Source of the DNA: an uncultured Cohaesibacter sp.
GTDB lineage: Bacteria > Pseudomonadota > Alphaproteobacteria > Rhizobiales > Cohaesibacteraceae
NCBI RefSeq assembly: GCF_963676485.1
Contig: NZ_OY781114.1
Span: forward strand, 3,612,501 to 3,676,500
Direction of reading: 5' to 3'
DNA length: 64,000 nt
Under the pieces are notes generated by a model that saw nothing but the letters and a program-made list of their open reading frames with translations, was not told the DNA's origin and ran no database searches. Shown piece after piece: positions 32,820 through 42,083 of this stretch (position 1 is its first letter; each line of letters starts with the position of its first letter). A program made the translations under genes and the position numbers.

Positions 32820-34472
32820 ATGACTAACTTTTACAATCGCCATCGTGACTTGCTGTCTGACGCTGTTTCTGCGCTGAAATCGCGGGAATTCTGGACGCCG
32901 TTTCCGGAAATTCCCAGTGGCCGCTTCTATGGAGTAAGCGCTCGCGAGGACGGTCAGGCGGCTTTTGATAGACTAATTGGTCATCGCTTCATGCTCCCAG
33001 ATCATCCCGAAACCAACAGGGTAGGCATGGAAGAATCTCCGTGGGGCCTGCCGCTCAAGATCAGTTATCCGACGGCAGATACGCCAAGCCTGATTGAAGC
33101 TTCGCAAGCCGCCGCAGGAGAATGGGCTGAAGCCTCTCCCGAAATACGGGTTGGGGTGCTGCTTGAAACCTTGGTGCGGCTGAATGCCATGAGTTTTCTG
33201 ATGGGGCACGCCGTCATGCATACCACAGGGCAGGCCTTTCCTATGGCCTTTCAGGCAGGCGGGCCGCACTCGCAGGATCGAGGATTGGAAGCGGTCGCAG
33301 CCGCTTGGGTGGAGATGAACGCTACCGTACGTGAGGCGGTATGGGAAAAGCCGCAGGGCAAACAGGCTGCCATTGTGCTGGAGAAACGCTGGAAATTGGT
33401 GCCGCGCGGACTGGCTCTGACCATTGGCTGCAATACCTTTCCTACATGGAATGGCTATCCGGGGATCTTCGCCAGTCTGGCTACCGGCAATACAGTTATT
33501 GTCAAGCCACATCCGGCGGCTATTCTGCCGCTTGCGCTCACCGTGAGAGTGTTGCGTGAAGTGTTGGTGGAAGCCGAGTTGCCCGCTGATGCGGTTTTGC
33601 TGTGCGCCGATGAACCGGGGCAGGAAATCACTCAAGAGCTTGTACAAAGCGGTGCTTTTTCCCTGATTGATTATACCGGGTCTTCTGTCTTCGGGAGCTG
33701 GGTACGCAAGCATGCCGGCGCAGCGCAGGTCTTTAGCGAGGAAACCGGCGTCAATTCCATTACCATAACCGACTGCAATGATTTCAAGGGCATGTGCAGC
33801 AACATTGCCTTTTCGCTGGCGCTCTATTCAGGCCAGATGTGCACCTCGCCGCAAAATATCTATATTCCCTCCGCTGGCATCAACAGTGACGAAGGGCCCA
33901 AGTCCTTTGATGACGTCGCGGAAGGGATTGCCTCCGCCGTCGATATATTGCTGTGCGATGAGAAAAGCGCTTCAGGGGTGTGCGGCACTATTGCCAATCC
34001 GGCGACCCTTGCGCGGGTTGCCGTATCGCGGGGGATCGGGCGCATCGTGCGTGACAGCAGCGAGACAGGAATTGGCCGCAGCGCAACGCCTCTGTTGCTG
34101 GCGCTTGATGGGACAGAAGGCGGTGTGGAGCAGGAGGAGTGCTTCGGGCCGGTATCATTCTTCATTCCTTGTGAGAGCGCATCCGATGCCATAGAGCGGG
34201 CGTCCACCATCGCCCGACAGAAAGGGGCAATTACCGCCGCTCTTTATGCCACGGATCAGGAATTGATCGCGGCTGCAGAGCACGCATTCGGGCAGGCCGG
34301 AGTCAATCTGTCTGTCAATCTGACGGGCAACATCTTCGTCAATCAATCGGCGGCTTTCTCCGACTTTCACGTTACTGGTGCCAATCCGTCGGGCAATGCC
34401 TGCCTGACGGACACGGCTTTTGTCGCGTCGCGTTTTCGGCGCGTCATGATCCGTTGGCCCAAGGTCGCGTAA
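32820..34472 (+). CDS. paaN: Phenylacetic acid degradation protein PaaN (stand-alone aldehyde dehydrogenase)
   Basis: 550 residues from ATG 32820 (MTNFYNRHRDLLSDAV). An aldehyde dehydrogenase family protein of the PaaN type that lacks the MaoC hydratase domain of PaaZ. NTFPTWNGYPGIFASLATGNTVIVKPHP (about residues 202-229) is the cofactor region, FSEETGVNS (about 304-312) contains the general-base Glu and SGQMCTSPQNIYIP (about 337-350) the nucleophilic Cys. In a cluster that already has PaaZ it may detoxify the reactive semialdehyde or act in a side route. It is the first gene of a rightward operon with the aromatic-acid importer. Confidence 0.88.
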   Translation: MTNFYNRHRDLLSDAVSALKSREFWTPFPEIPSGRFYGVSAREDGQAAFDRLIGHRFMLPDHPETNRVGMEESPWGLPLKISYPTADTPSLIEASQAAAGEWAEASPEIRVGVLLETLVRLNAMSFLMGHAVMHTTGQAFPMAFQAGGPHSQDRGLEAVAAAWVEMNATVREAVWEKPQGKQAAIVLEKRWKLVPRGLALTIGCNTFPTWNGYPGIFASLATGNTVIVKPHPAAILPLALTVRVLREVLVEAELPADAVLLCADEPGQEITQELVQSGAFSLIDYTGSSVFGSWVRKHAGAAQVFSEETGVNSITITDCNDFKGMCSNIAFSLALYSGQMCTSPQNIYIPSAGINSDEGPKSFDDVAEGIASAVDILLCDEKSASGVCGTIANPATLARVAVSRGIGRIVRDSSETGIGRSATPLLLALDGTEGGVEQEECFGPVSFFIPCESASDAIERASTIARQKGAITAALYATDQELIAAAEHAFGQAGVNLSVNLTGNIFVNQSAAFSDFHVTGANPSGNACLTDTAFVASRFRRVMIRWPKVA

Positions 34473-34520
34473 GCGTCTTTGAGCCAATTTCATCAACTGG
34501 ATATCTAGGGAGGACTATCC

Positions 34521-35669
34521 ATGAAACCTGCAATCACCACTGCCATGACGACCCTTGTTGCGCTTGGTACTATCAGCCTAGCGGCTTCGGCGTCAGCCGA
34601 AATCCGCCTCGGGGCGAGTGTCTCGGCCACGGGACCGGCGGCCTTTTTGGGAGACCCGGAGGCCAAAACCATCGAAATGCTTGTCGACCAGGTCAACGAA
34701 GCCGGGGGCATCAATGGTGAGAAGATCGAGCTTTTCCTTTATGACGACGGTGGAGACCCCAACAAGGCCCGCACCTTTGCGACACGCCTTGTAGAAGATG
34801 ACGAAGTGGTTGCCATCATCGGTGGCTCGACGACTGGGACCACCATGTCGATCATTTCGGTGGCGGAAGATGAGGAAATTCCGTTCATCTCTCTGGCAGG
34901 CGCTATCCAGATCATCGATCCGGTCCGTGCCTATGTGTTCAAGACGCCGCATACCGACAGAATGGCCTGTGCCAAGATTTTCACGGATATGGCGGCGCGT
35001 GGGCTCACCAAAATCGGCATGATTTCCGGCACCGATGGCTTCGGAGCATCCATGCAGGCGCAATGTCATGATATTGCCTCGGAATATGGCATTGAGGTCA
35101 TCGCGGATGAAACCTACGGACCGCAGGACGCGGACATGACTCCGCAGCTCACCAAGATTTCCAAGACAGAAGGCGTAGAGGCAATCCTCAATCCCGGCTT
35201 TGGTCAGGGGCCAGCAATCGTGACCCGCAACAAGGCGCAGCTGGGCATCGACCTGCCGCTTTACCAGAGCCATGGTGTGGCTTCTGATGGCTTTATCAAG
35301 CTTGCAGGCGCTGAGGCTTCCGAGGGTGTCCGATTGCCGGGCACAGCCCTGTTGATTGCAGATATTCTGCCCGATGATGACCCGCAGAAGGATGTTGTTG
35401 CGTCTTACAAGTCGGCATTCGAAGGCAAATATGATCAGAAGGTTTCCACCTTTGGCGGCTATGCCAATGATGCCTTCTTGCTGATGGCTGGCGCTATAGC
35501 CAAAGGCGGGAGTGATGCTGAAGCGATCCGCAACGCGCTTGAGGAAACCACAGGACTGGTTGGGACAACCGGCACCTATAGCTTTTCCGCCGAGGATCAT
35601 CTTGGGCTGGATCTTAGTGCCTTCCGCATGCTCGAAATCCGTGATGGTGGCTGGACCCTTGCAGAATAA
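34521..35669 (+). CDS. Liv-type ABC transporter substrate-binding protein (paa cluster)
   Basis: 382 residues. Sec signal peptide MKPAITTAMTTLVALGTIS then AASASA (cut near 26). The mature protein begins EIRLGASVSATGPAAFLGDPEAKT, as in Peripla_BP_6 proteins. IIGGSTTGTTMSIISVAEDEEIPFISLAG (about residues 94-122) lines the ligand pocket. SD GGGAGG precedes the ATG. It lies 48 bp after paaN and before the matching permeases and ATPases, so the ligand is probably phenylacetate or another aromatic carboxylate, not a branched-chain amino acid. Confidence 0.85.
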   Translation: MKPAITTAMTTLVALGTISLAASASAEIRLGASVSATGPAAFLGDPEAKTIEMLVDQVNEAGGINGEKIELFLYDDGGDPNKARTFATRLVEDDEVVAIIGGSTTGTTMSIISVAEDEEIPFISLAGAIQIIDPVRAYVFKTPHTDRMACAKIFTDMAARGLTKIGMISGTDGFGASMQAQCHDIASEYGIEVIADETYGPQDADMTPQLTKISKTEGVEAILNPGFGQGPAIVTRNKAQLGIDLPLYQSHGVASDGFIKLAGAEASEGVRLPGTALLIADILPDDDPQKDVVASYKSAFEGKYDQKVSTFGGYANDAFLLMAGAIAKGGSDAEAIRNALEETTGLVGTTGTYSFSAEDHLGLDLSAFRMLEIRDGGWTLAE

Positions 35670-35732
35670 ATGTGCATCGGGCGGGGCTTTAGCTCCGCCT
35701 CAATCGACTCGATCTGACTGGGAGAGCCGCTC

Positions 35733-36605
35733 ATGGATGCCTTGATGCAGTTTCTTTTGTCCGGACTGACCGTTGGCGCTGTTTATGCACTGGTCGCTCT
35801 GGGCTTCACAATTATCTATAACGCTTCCGATGTGGTGAATTTTGCGCAGGGCGAATTCGTCATGCTGGGCGGCATGACGACCGTTTTTGCTCATGCTGCT
35901 GGGCTGCCCCTGCCGTTGGCCGCCGTGATTGCCATTGCGTTGACGGCCCTGGTCGGGGTGGCGCTCAACAAACTGGCGATTGAACCGGCCCGTGGGGCTC
36001 CGGTGGTCTCATTGATCATCATTACCATTGGAGCGTCGATTTTTATTCGGGGCGCTGCACAGTTGGTTTTTGACAAGCAGCTGCACCGCTTTCCATCCTT
36101 CTCTGGAGATGAGCCAATTCGCCTGCTCGGAGCCGCTATTTTGCCGCAGAGCCTGTGGGTCATCGGGGGGGCTTTCTTCATATTTTTTGGGCTGTGGGCC
36201 TTTTTCACCAAGACCTTGACCGGAAAGGCAGTCTTGGCGACGGCCAATAACAGGTTGGCTGCGCAGCTGGTCGGCATCAATACCGGCTGGGTGATGACGC
36301 TGTCCTTTTCTCTTTCCGCAGCTATCGGGGCTCTGGCGGGGGTGTTGGTCACTCCCATCACTCTGGTTTCCTATGACGTAGGGGTCGGGTTGGCACTCAA
36401 GGGGTTTGCGGCTGCCATGCTGGGGGGCATGGGCAACCCGAAGGGCGCGCTTGTTGGCGGTATCCTTCTGGGGCTTCTGGAAGCGCTGACCGCTGGTTAT
36501 CTCAGCTCTCAATATAAGGATGCTGTGGCGTTCATAGTCATTTTGGCTGTGCTGTTTGCCATGCCCCAAGGCCTGTTCGGCGCCAAGCATACCGAGAGGG
36601 TCTGA
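35733..36605 (+). CDS. Liv-type ABC transporter permease, LivH-like (paa cluster)
   Basis: 290 residues and about eight membrane segments. FLLSGLTVGAVYALVALGFTIIYNASDVVNFAQGEFVMLGG (about residues 8-48) is the LivH signature with the NFAQGE motif. GFAAAMLGGMGNPKGALVGGILLG lies near 221-244. It is second in the importer set and separated by three bases from the LivM-like gene. Confidence 0.9.
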   Translation: MDALMQFLLSGLTVGAVYALVALGFTIIYNASDVVNFAQGEFVMLGGMTTVFAHAAGLPLPLAAVIAIALTALVGVALNKLAIEPARGAPVVSLIIITIGASIFIRGAAQLVFDKQLHRFPSFSGDEPIRLLGAAILPQSLWVIGGAFFIFFGLWAFFTKTLTGKAVLATANNRLAAQLVGINTGWVMTLSFSLSAAIGALAGVLVTPITLVSYDVGVGLALKGFAAAMLGGMGNPKGALVGGILLGLLEALTAGYLSSQYKDAVAFIVILAVLFAMPQGLFGAKHTERV

Positions 36606-36608
36606 TCC

Positions 36609-37565
36609 ATGAAACCAAATCTGAAATGGATACAGTTGGCAATTGTGTTTGCGCTGATCGTTGTGCTGCCCGTGTTTTTTCCCTCCGGTTACTATTATCG
36701 GGTTGGTGCGCTGATCTTCGTCAACGCTCTTAGCGTTGTCGGGTTGGTGATCCTGATCGGTTATGCGGGCCAGATCAGCCTTGGCCATGCGGGATTTGCA
36801 GGCATAGGGGCTTATGCCTGTGCTTTGGGACCTGAATATCTTGGCTTGCATCCGGCTCTTTCTGTTGTTCTGGGTGCTGCTGTTTCTGCTGGGATGGCAG
36901 CCCTTATCGGCAAGCCGATCCTGCGTTTGAAGGGCTATTATCTGGCGGTTGCAACGCTTGGGTTTGGCATTCTGGTTTCCATGGTGTTGACCAATGAGCG
37001 GGCGTTGACAGGCGGGCCGGATGGGATGGCTGTGGCAAAGCTTGGATTGCGAAGCTGGCTGAAGGATGCCGGGATCAAGTTATCCAGCGGTGAATTCTGG
37101 TATCTGGTCTGCGGAGCGGTATTGCTGATCGGTATCTGGATTGCGCTCAATCTGTTCAATAGCGCAACAGGACGGGCCATGCGGGCGCTGCACGGCTCCG
37201 AAGTTGCCGCGCGGACCGTGGGCATTGATGTGGCGCAGCTCAAGCTGCAGGCCTTTGTGGTTTCTGCTGTCTATGCGTCTGTGGCCGGATCTCTATTGGC
37301 GTTGCAGAACCGCTTCATCACGCCAGATATTGCCGGATTTATGCATTCTATCGAGATGGTGACCATGGCCGTGTTGGGTGGGGTCAATTCCGTTTTGGGA
37401 GCCACATTCGGTGCTGCGATCCTCACATTGTTGCCGCAGATACTCACGGTATTTGCCGAATATGAGCAGTTGGTCATGGGGCTTGTAATGATCCTTGTGA
37501 TGATCTTTCTGCCAAAAGGACTGCTGCCTTCCATCGCTGCCAAGCTTAGAGGGAGGGGCGAATGA
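36609..37565 (+). CDS. Liv-type ABC transporter permease, LivM-like (paa cluster)
   Basis: 318 residues with LivM motif ILIGYAGQISLGHAGFAGIGAY (about residues 48-69), LAVATLGFGILV (about 115-126) and EMVTMAVLGGVNSVLGATFGAAIL (about 250-273). The end overlaps the LivG-like start by four bases (ATGA). It forms the pore with the LivH-like protein. Confidence 0.9.
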   Translation: MKPNLKWIQLAIVFALIVVLPVFFPSGYYYRVGALIFVNALSVVGLVILIGYAGQISLGHAGFAGIGAYACALGPEYLGLHPALSVVLGAAVSAGMAALIGKPILRLKGYYLAVATLGFGILVSMVLTNERALTGGPDGMAVAKLGLRSWLKDAGIKLSSGEFWYLVCGAVLLIGIWIALNLFNSATGRAMRALHGSEVAARTVGIDVAQLKLQAFVVSAVYASVAGSLLALQNRFITPDIAGFMHSIEMVTMAVLGGVNSVLGATFGAAILTLLPQILTVFAEYEQLVMGLVMILVMIFLPKGLLPSIAAKLRGRGE

Positions 37566-38371
37566 CGCTTTTACAAATAGAAGGTCTGGGCATCAGCTTT
37601 GGCGGCTTGCGCGCTGTCAATGATGTGGGATTTTCAGCCAGACCGGGGGAAATCGTCTCGGTTATCGGGCCGAATGGGGCTGGCAAGACAACCCTTTTCA
37701 ATATGATTTCCGGCGTCTATCTGCCCAACGCGGGGCGCGTTCTGCTCGATGGGCAGGATGTCACGCGGTGTGAATCCCATCGTCTGGCACGCAAGGGCCT
37801 GACGCGCACATTCCAGAATCTGCAAATCTTTCAGGATATGACAGTGCTTGAGAATGTCATTGTCGGTTTTCATCTGGCCGAGCGTGGCCATTTGCTGGCA
37901 GACATTCTGTCATTGCCAGCCACCAAGCGGCGCTCAAGAGACGTGCGGGCAAAAGCCATGGATCTGCTCCGGCGCGTGCGTCTTGACAAGGCCGCCGATC
38001 ATGTGGCGGGAAACCTGTCCTATGGTTCGCTGAAGAGACTGGAAATCGTGCGGGCACTTGCCATGGAGCCTCGGGTCTTGCTGCTCGATGAACCCGCTGC
38101 TGGCTGCAATGCTGTGGAGACTGAGGAGATTGATGCCTTTATCGCCGAAATTGCGGCGTCTGGTACCGCCATCCTGTTGGTCGAGCATGACATGAAAATG
38201 GTGATGCGGATTTCCAATCATATCGTCGTTCTGGATCACGGCGAGAAAATCGCGGAAGGCAGCCCGGAAGAGGTCTCGAAAAATCCCGATGTCATTTCGG
38301 CCTATCTTGGCGCAGATCAGGGGCAGGGGGCTCTGGGCGAGACTAGGGAGGGTGCCAATGCTGACGGTTGA
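37562..38371 (+). CDS. Liv-type ABC ATPase, LivG-like (paa cluster)
   Basis: 269 residues. Walker A GPNGAGKTT (about residues 37-45), signature LSYGSLKRLEIVRAL (about 155-169), Walker B LLLDEPAAGCN and switch VEHDM. LSYGxxKRLE is the LivG form. The last 30 residues (GADQGQGALGETREGANADG) extend beyond the conserved domain and overlap the next gene by 14 bp. Confidence 0.9.
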   Translation: MTLLQIEGLGISFGGLRAVNDVGFSARPGEIVSVIGPNGAGKTTLFNMISGVYLPNAGRVLLDGQDVTRCESHRLARKGLTRTFQNLQIFQDMTVLENVIVGFHLAERGHLLADILSLPATKRRSRDVRAKAMDLLRRVRLDKAADHVAGNLSYGSLKRLEIVRALAMEPRVLLLDEPAAGCNAVETEEIDAFIAEIAASGTAILLVEHDMKMVMRISNHIVVLDHGEKIAEGSPEEVSKNPDVISAYLGADQGQGALGETREGANADG

Positions 38372-39059
38372 GAAACTGCATTCGGCCTATGGCCGTATCG
38401 AGGTGCTGCACGGGATTGACTTGATGGTTAAGTCTGGCGAGATCGTCACTGTGGTGGGGGCTAATGGGGCAGGCAAAACGACATTGCTGAAGTGTCTGTC
38501 CGGCACGCAGCCCGTCACGACAGGGCGGATCGATTTTCGCGGTGAGGTGATAACGGCTGTGCCCGCCTTCAAGCGACTGGAGCGTGGACTGGCGCAATCG
38601 CCAGAGGGGCGGCAGATTTTCATCAATCTTTCGGTTGAGGAAAATCTGCGCCTTGGCGCTTTTCTCTTCAGTGATGATCGGGTGGATGCGGATATGCAGG
38701 ATGCTTTCACCATGTTCCCGATCCTTAGAGAAAAACGCAATCTGATGGCGGGGGGGCTTTCTGGCGGACAGCAGCAAATGCTGGCCATTGCGCGGGCCCT
38801 GATGGGGCGCCCACATTGCCTTTTGCTTGATGAACCTTCCATGGGGCTGGCCCCTTTATTGGTGGCGCAAATATTCGAAGTGGTCGAAAGCCTGAAAGCG
38901 CGTGATGTGACGGTGTTGCTGGTGGAACAGAATGCGTTTGGTGCGCTCAAGATTGCGGATCGGGGCTATGTGATGGAAACGGGGCAGGTCACCATAAGCG
39001 GGCCTGCTGCCGAGTTGATCGCAGATCCGCGCATTCGTGAAGCCTATTTGGGGATTTGA
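38358..39059 (+). CDS. Liv-type ABC ATPase, LivF-like (paa cluster)
   Basis: 233 residues from ATG 38358 (MLTVEKLHSAYGRIEVLHGIDL), inside the end of the LivG-like gene behind AGGGAGG. An open frame back to 38289 is a shadow. Walker A is GANGAGKTT (about residues 36-44), the signature LSGGQQQMLAIARAL (about 133-147), Walker B LLLDEPSMGLAPL and the switch VEQNA. The next gene starts two bases after its stop. Confidence 0.9.
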   Translation: MLTVEKLHSAYGRIEVLHGIDLMVKSGEIVTVVGANGAGKTTLLKCLSGTQPVTTGRIDFRGEVITAVPAFKRLERGLAQSPEGRQIFINLSVEENLRLGAFLFSDDRVDADMQDAFTMFPILREKRNLMAGGLSGGQQQMLAIARALMGRPHCLLLDEPSMGLAPLLVAQIFEVVESLKARDVTVLLVEQNAFGALKIADRGYVMETGQVTISGPAAELIADPRIREAYLGI

Positions 39060-39060
39060 T

Positions 39061-41013
39061 ATGGACGCGAGAAATACATCTGTCGTCAGCCTGCACCATG
39101 AAGGCGATATTGCCGTGGTCACGGTCAACAATCCGCCGGTCAATGCGCTTTCGCTGGCGCTTCGCCAAGAATTGCTTGATGCAGTCGAGGCGTGCGAAGC
39201 GAATGGAGCTGTGCGGGCGGTGGTCCTCATTTGTGAAGGGCGGACCTTTATTGCCGGCGCTGATGTGCGCGAGTTTGGCAAGCCGCCTCAGCCGCCGCAT
39301 TTGCCCGATGTGGTTGCACGCATCGAAGGGGCGCAGAAGCCCTGGATTGCCGCCATTCATGGGGCCGCGCTCGGGGGCGGGTTTGAAGTGGCCATGGGGT
39401 GCCGCTTTCGCATTGCTGTGGCTGATGCCAAGGTCGGGTTGCCCGAGGTGACGTTGGGCATTGTACCAGGGGCATCGGGTACGGTGCGTACGGCGCGCCT
39501 TGCCGGGGTTGCCTGTGCGGTGGAGCTTGTCACCAGCGGGCGACCATGGAATGCGGACAAGGCGCTTGCCGCAGGTCTGATAGACGGCATCGTTGTCGGA
39601 GATCTAAAAGAAGAGGCCCTTGCCTTTGCGCGGACTGCTTTGGAAAGACCCTTGCCTCCGGTGGCTTCTGAGCGTCCGGTCGAGCCGATGCCCGAGGTTT
39701 TTTGGCAAGAAGCAAAAAGAGTTGCTTCCAAGGTCGGATATCAGGCTCCGTTAAAGGCGCTGGAGCTGATCCGTCTGGGCTCTGAGCTGCCATTCTCAGA
39801 GGCGATGATAGAGGAGCGGGAGACGTTTCTCATGTTGCGTCAGTCCGATGAGGCCGCTGCCTTGCGCCATGTGTTTTTTGCAGAAAAAGCTGCAGGGCGA
39901 CCTGCGGCTTTGCGCTCGGTCGAGCCGCGCCCGGTGGCGACCGTCGGGGTGGTTGGTGGCGGCACCATGGGGGCTGGCATCGTGGCCGCCTTAAGGCAGG
40001 CAGGATTGCCTGTTGTCTTGATCGAGCGGGATCAGATCGCTTTGGATCGCGGGATGAATACCTTGTCCGCCTTGTTTGATGGAGCCGTTAAGCGTGGTAA
40101 GTTGGATGCCAAAGGCAAGGCCGAGCGCATGGGCGGTGTCACTGGCAGCCTGGAATATGGCGCTTTGTCAAATTGTGATCTCGTCATCGAGGCCGTTTTC
40201 GAGGAAATCGGCGTGAAGCGTGCCGTCTTTGCCGAGCTGGCCCGCCACTGCCGCCCTGATGCCATTCTTGCGACCAACACCTCCTATCTCGACCCGCGCG
40301 AGATTGTGCAGGGCCTGCCCAATCCGGATCGTTTTATCGGACTGCATTTCTTCAGTCCGGCCCATGTGATGAAGCTGCTGGAGATCGTGCCCGTGCCGGA
40401 AACAGCACAGGAGGTGCTGGCGGCGGCTTTTGCGCTTGCGCGACGCTTGGGAAAAATGCCTGTCAAAGCAGGTATCTGCGAAGGGTTCATTGGCAACCGT
40501 ATCCTCAAGCGCTATCGGGCCGAGGCGGAAGCGCTCATTATGGATGGGGTGCCCATTGCCGACGTTGATAAAGCCATGCGGGGGTTCGGTTTCCGTATGG
40601 GGCCGTTTGAAGCGCAGGATCTGGGGGGGCTTGATATCGCCTTTTTGCAACGGGAGGGCGCTCGATCTAAAGGCAACGAAGTGCCTGAAACGCTGGGGGA
40701 CATTCTGGTCAAGGCCGGGCGTAAGGGGCAGAAGACTGGCGGCGGCTGGTATGACTATAGGGATGGGGACCGAACTGCGTATCCTTCGGATGCGGTCAAG
40801 CAGTTGCTCAAGGAGCGGACAGGGACGGAAAAGACACGGCCTCTTGACGCGATTTCAAATCATTTGATCGCAGCCATGGCCGATGAGGGGCAAGCCATTC
40901 TGGATGAAGGGATCGCTGCACAGCCATCTGACATCGATCTGGTCGAGATTCATGGATATGGCTTTCCACGCTGGAAAGGGGGCCCCATGTTCTGGGCTGA
41001 GCGGATGGGTTAG
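39061..41013 (+). CDS. Fused enoyl-CoA hydratase / 3-hydroxyacyl-CoA dehydrogenase (PaaF+PaaH role)
   Basis: 650 residues from ATG 39061. The N-terminal crotonase domain (about 1-190) has RTFIAGADVREFG (about 61-73) and the catalytic pair of Glu in HGAALGGGFEVAMG (near 101-114) and LPEVTLGIVPGASGT (near 130). A linker leads to the NAD-binding part VATVGVVGGGTMGAGIVAALRQAG (about 294-317), with the catalytic His in FIGLHFFSPAHVMKLLEIV (about 423-441) and EGFIGNRI. It is the FadJ/FadB layout. Located in the paa cluster, and with no separate paaF or paaH seen, it most likely does both the hydratase and dehydrogenase steps of the dehydroadipyl-CoA branch. Confidence 0.88.
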   Translation: MDARNTSVVSLHHEGDIAVVTVNNPPVNALSLALRQELLDAVEACEANGAVRAVVLICEGRTFIAGADVREFGKPPQPPHLPDVVARIEGAQKPWIAAIHGAALGGGFEVAMGCRFRIAVADAKVGLPEVTLGIVPGASGTVRTARLAGVACAVELVTSGRPWNADKALAAGLIDGIVVGDLKEEALAFARTALERPLPPVASERPVEPMPEVFWQEAKRVASKVGYQAPLKALELIRLGSELPFSEAMIEERETFLMLRQSDEAAALRHVFFAEKAAGRPAALRSVEPRPVATVGVVGGGTMGAGIVAALRQAGLPVVLIERDQIALDRGMNTLSALFDGAVKRGKLDAKGKAERMGGVTGSLEYGALSNCDLVIEAVFEEIGVKRAVFAELARHCRPDAILATNTSYLDPREIVQGLPNPDRFIGLHFFSPAHVMKLLEIVPVPETAQEVLAAAFALARRLGKMPVKAGICEGFIGNRILKRYRAEAEALIMDGVPIADVDKAMRGFGFRMGPFEAQDLGGLDIAFLQREGARSKGNEVPETLGDILVKAGRKGQKTGGGWYDYRDGDRTAYPSDAVKQLLKERTGTEKTRPLDAISNHLIAAMADEGQAILDEGIAAQPSDIDLVEIHGYGFPRWKGGPMFWAERMG

Positions 41014-41042
41014 CCAAATCGCTCTCTCTTGAATCCAAAGGA

Positions 41043-41078
41043 AAAGCGCAGCTTGCTTGATGCAGGCTGCGCCTTTCT
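41043..41078. terminator. Terminator between the fused hydratase gene and the DMT exporter gene
   Basis: Stem gcgcagc (41046-41052) with gctgcgc (41066-41072), loop ttgcttgatgcag, flanked by aaaa and cctttctat. It is almost the same word as the terminator at 21050 and lies between convergent genes. Confidence 0.7.
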
Positions 41079-41122
41079 ATTTGGTCACGAAGTTGGTCCT
41101 TGAGCAGTTGGTCAGGCTGCTC

Positions 41123-42001
41123 TTATTCGGCAATGGCCGGGGCTGGCGTCCGCTTCATTTGGTAGAGTTTGAGAAGCGGCTGGCCCAATGCGGCGGCCAG
41201 AATGAGGCTGCCGCCGAGGAATGTTGCTTCACTGGGCACTTCTCCGAACAGAGCCCAGATGATCACCGGTGCAATGACAATCTTGATTTGTGCGATGAGG
41301 CTGACTTCCGGCGCGGAGATGAGGCGGGTGGCCATGGCATTCAGCATGCGGCCGATGGGCGCTGTAAACAGGCCCATGATCATCATGATGAGCACGCCAT
41401 ACATGTCGAAGTCGCCTACTTTGATAAAGGGAATGGCAAACAGGCCGATAAACAGACCACCTGCACCCACCACCAGAGATCGGTTGAGCTGGTTATATTT
41501 ACGCCAGACAACGAAATTCAGCGAGACGGCCAGCGATGCCGTCAGCGCGATCAGATCGCCTGCAATGCTGCCTGTGGCCAGCGATCCGCGGACGATGATA
41601 TACATGCCGGCCATGGAAAGAAGGATGGCAAAGAAGGTTTGCTTCTGCAGGCGTTCCTTGAGGAAAATCCAGCTGAAGAAGGCTGAAAAAATGGGCGTTA
41701 CGCTCATGATAAGCAGAACGTTGGCGACGGTCGTTTTTTGCACTGCAAGGGTGAAGGCTGTTCCGCTAACGCCCATGATGGCGCCGGAGACAAGCAGCAT
41801 GAAGCCGCCTGCCTTGATGACAGGAAGCAGGTGGCCTTCCTTGATGCGGGTAAGCACTGTCATCGAGATCAGCGAAAAAACGCCGAACAGGAAAGATGGC
41901 GCAAAGCCATGCAAGCCCGATAGGCGAATGAAGACCGCGTCCAGACTCATGAGAGCGGCTGCGACCAGAAGATAGGTGAGACCTTTTTCGTGATGTGTCA
42001 T
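41123..42001 (-). CDS. DMT-family (EamA) membrane transporter
   Basis: 292 residues with about ten hydrophobic segments in two EamA repeats. The first repeat ends VSGTAFTLAVQKTTVANVLLIMSVTPIFSAFFSWIFLKERL (about residues 78-118), the typical EamA half-end, and the second ends LISAPEVSLIAQIKIVIAPVIIWALFGEVPS (about 228-258). The family exports or exchanges small metabolites. Substrate unknown. It is divergent from a TetR regulator 83 bp away with an operator-like dyad between them, suggesting local control. Confidence 0.87.
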   Translation of the reverse strand: MTHHEKGLTYLLVAAALMSLDAVFIRLSGLHGFAPSFLFGVFSLISMTVLTRIKEGHLLPVIKAGGFMLLVSGAIMGVSGTAFTLAVQKTTVANVLLIMSVTPIFSAFFSWIFLKERLQKQTFFAILLSMAGMYIIVRGSLATGSIAGDLIALTASLAVSLNFVVWRKYNQLNRSLVVGAGGLFIGLFAIPFIKVGDFDMYGVLIMMIMGLFTAPIGRMLNAMATRLISAPEVSLIAQIKIVIAPVIIWALFGEVPSEATFLGGSLILAAALGQPLLKLYQMKRTPAPAIAE

Positions 42002-42043
42002 TGATGATAAATCCTGACTTGTAATTTCAAGATTTCGAATATA

Positions 42044-42057
42044 ATACTGGTGAGTAT
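42044..42057. promoter_or_regulatory. Dyad between DMT exporter and TetR gene
   Basis: Perfect inverted repeat atact-ggtg-agtat, lying between the two divergent starts (42001 and 42084) in AT-rich DNA. Location and symmetry suit an operator bound by the TetR protein at 42084. Confidence 0.5.
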
Positions 42058-42083
42058 GATTTGCAAGAGCCTATGGTGCCGTT

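Noticed and set aside
41057-41975. Plus-strand frames of 209 and 268 codons
   Set aside because: Opposite strand of the ten-helix DMT transporter. The residues are His/Asp- or Met/Arg-rich, as expected for shadows.
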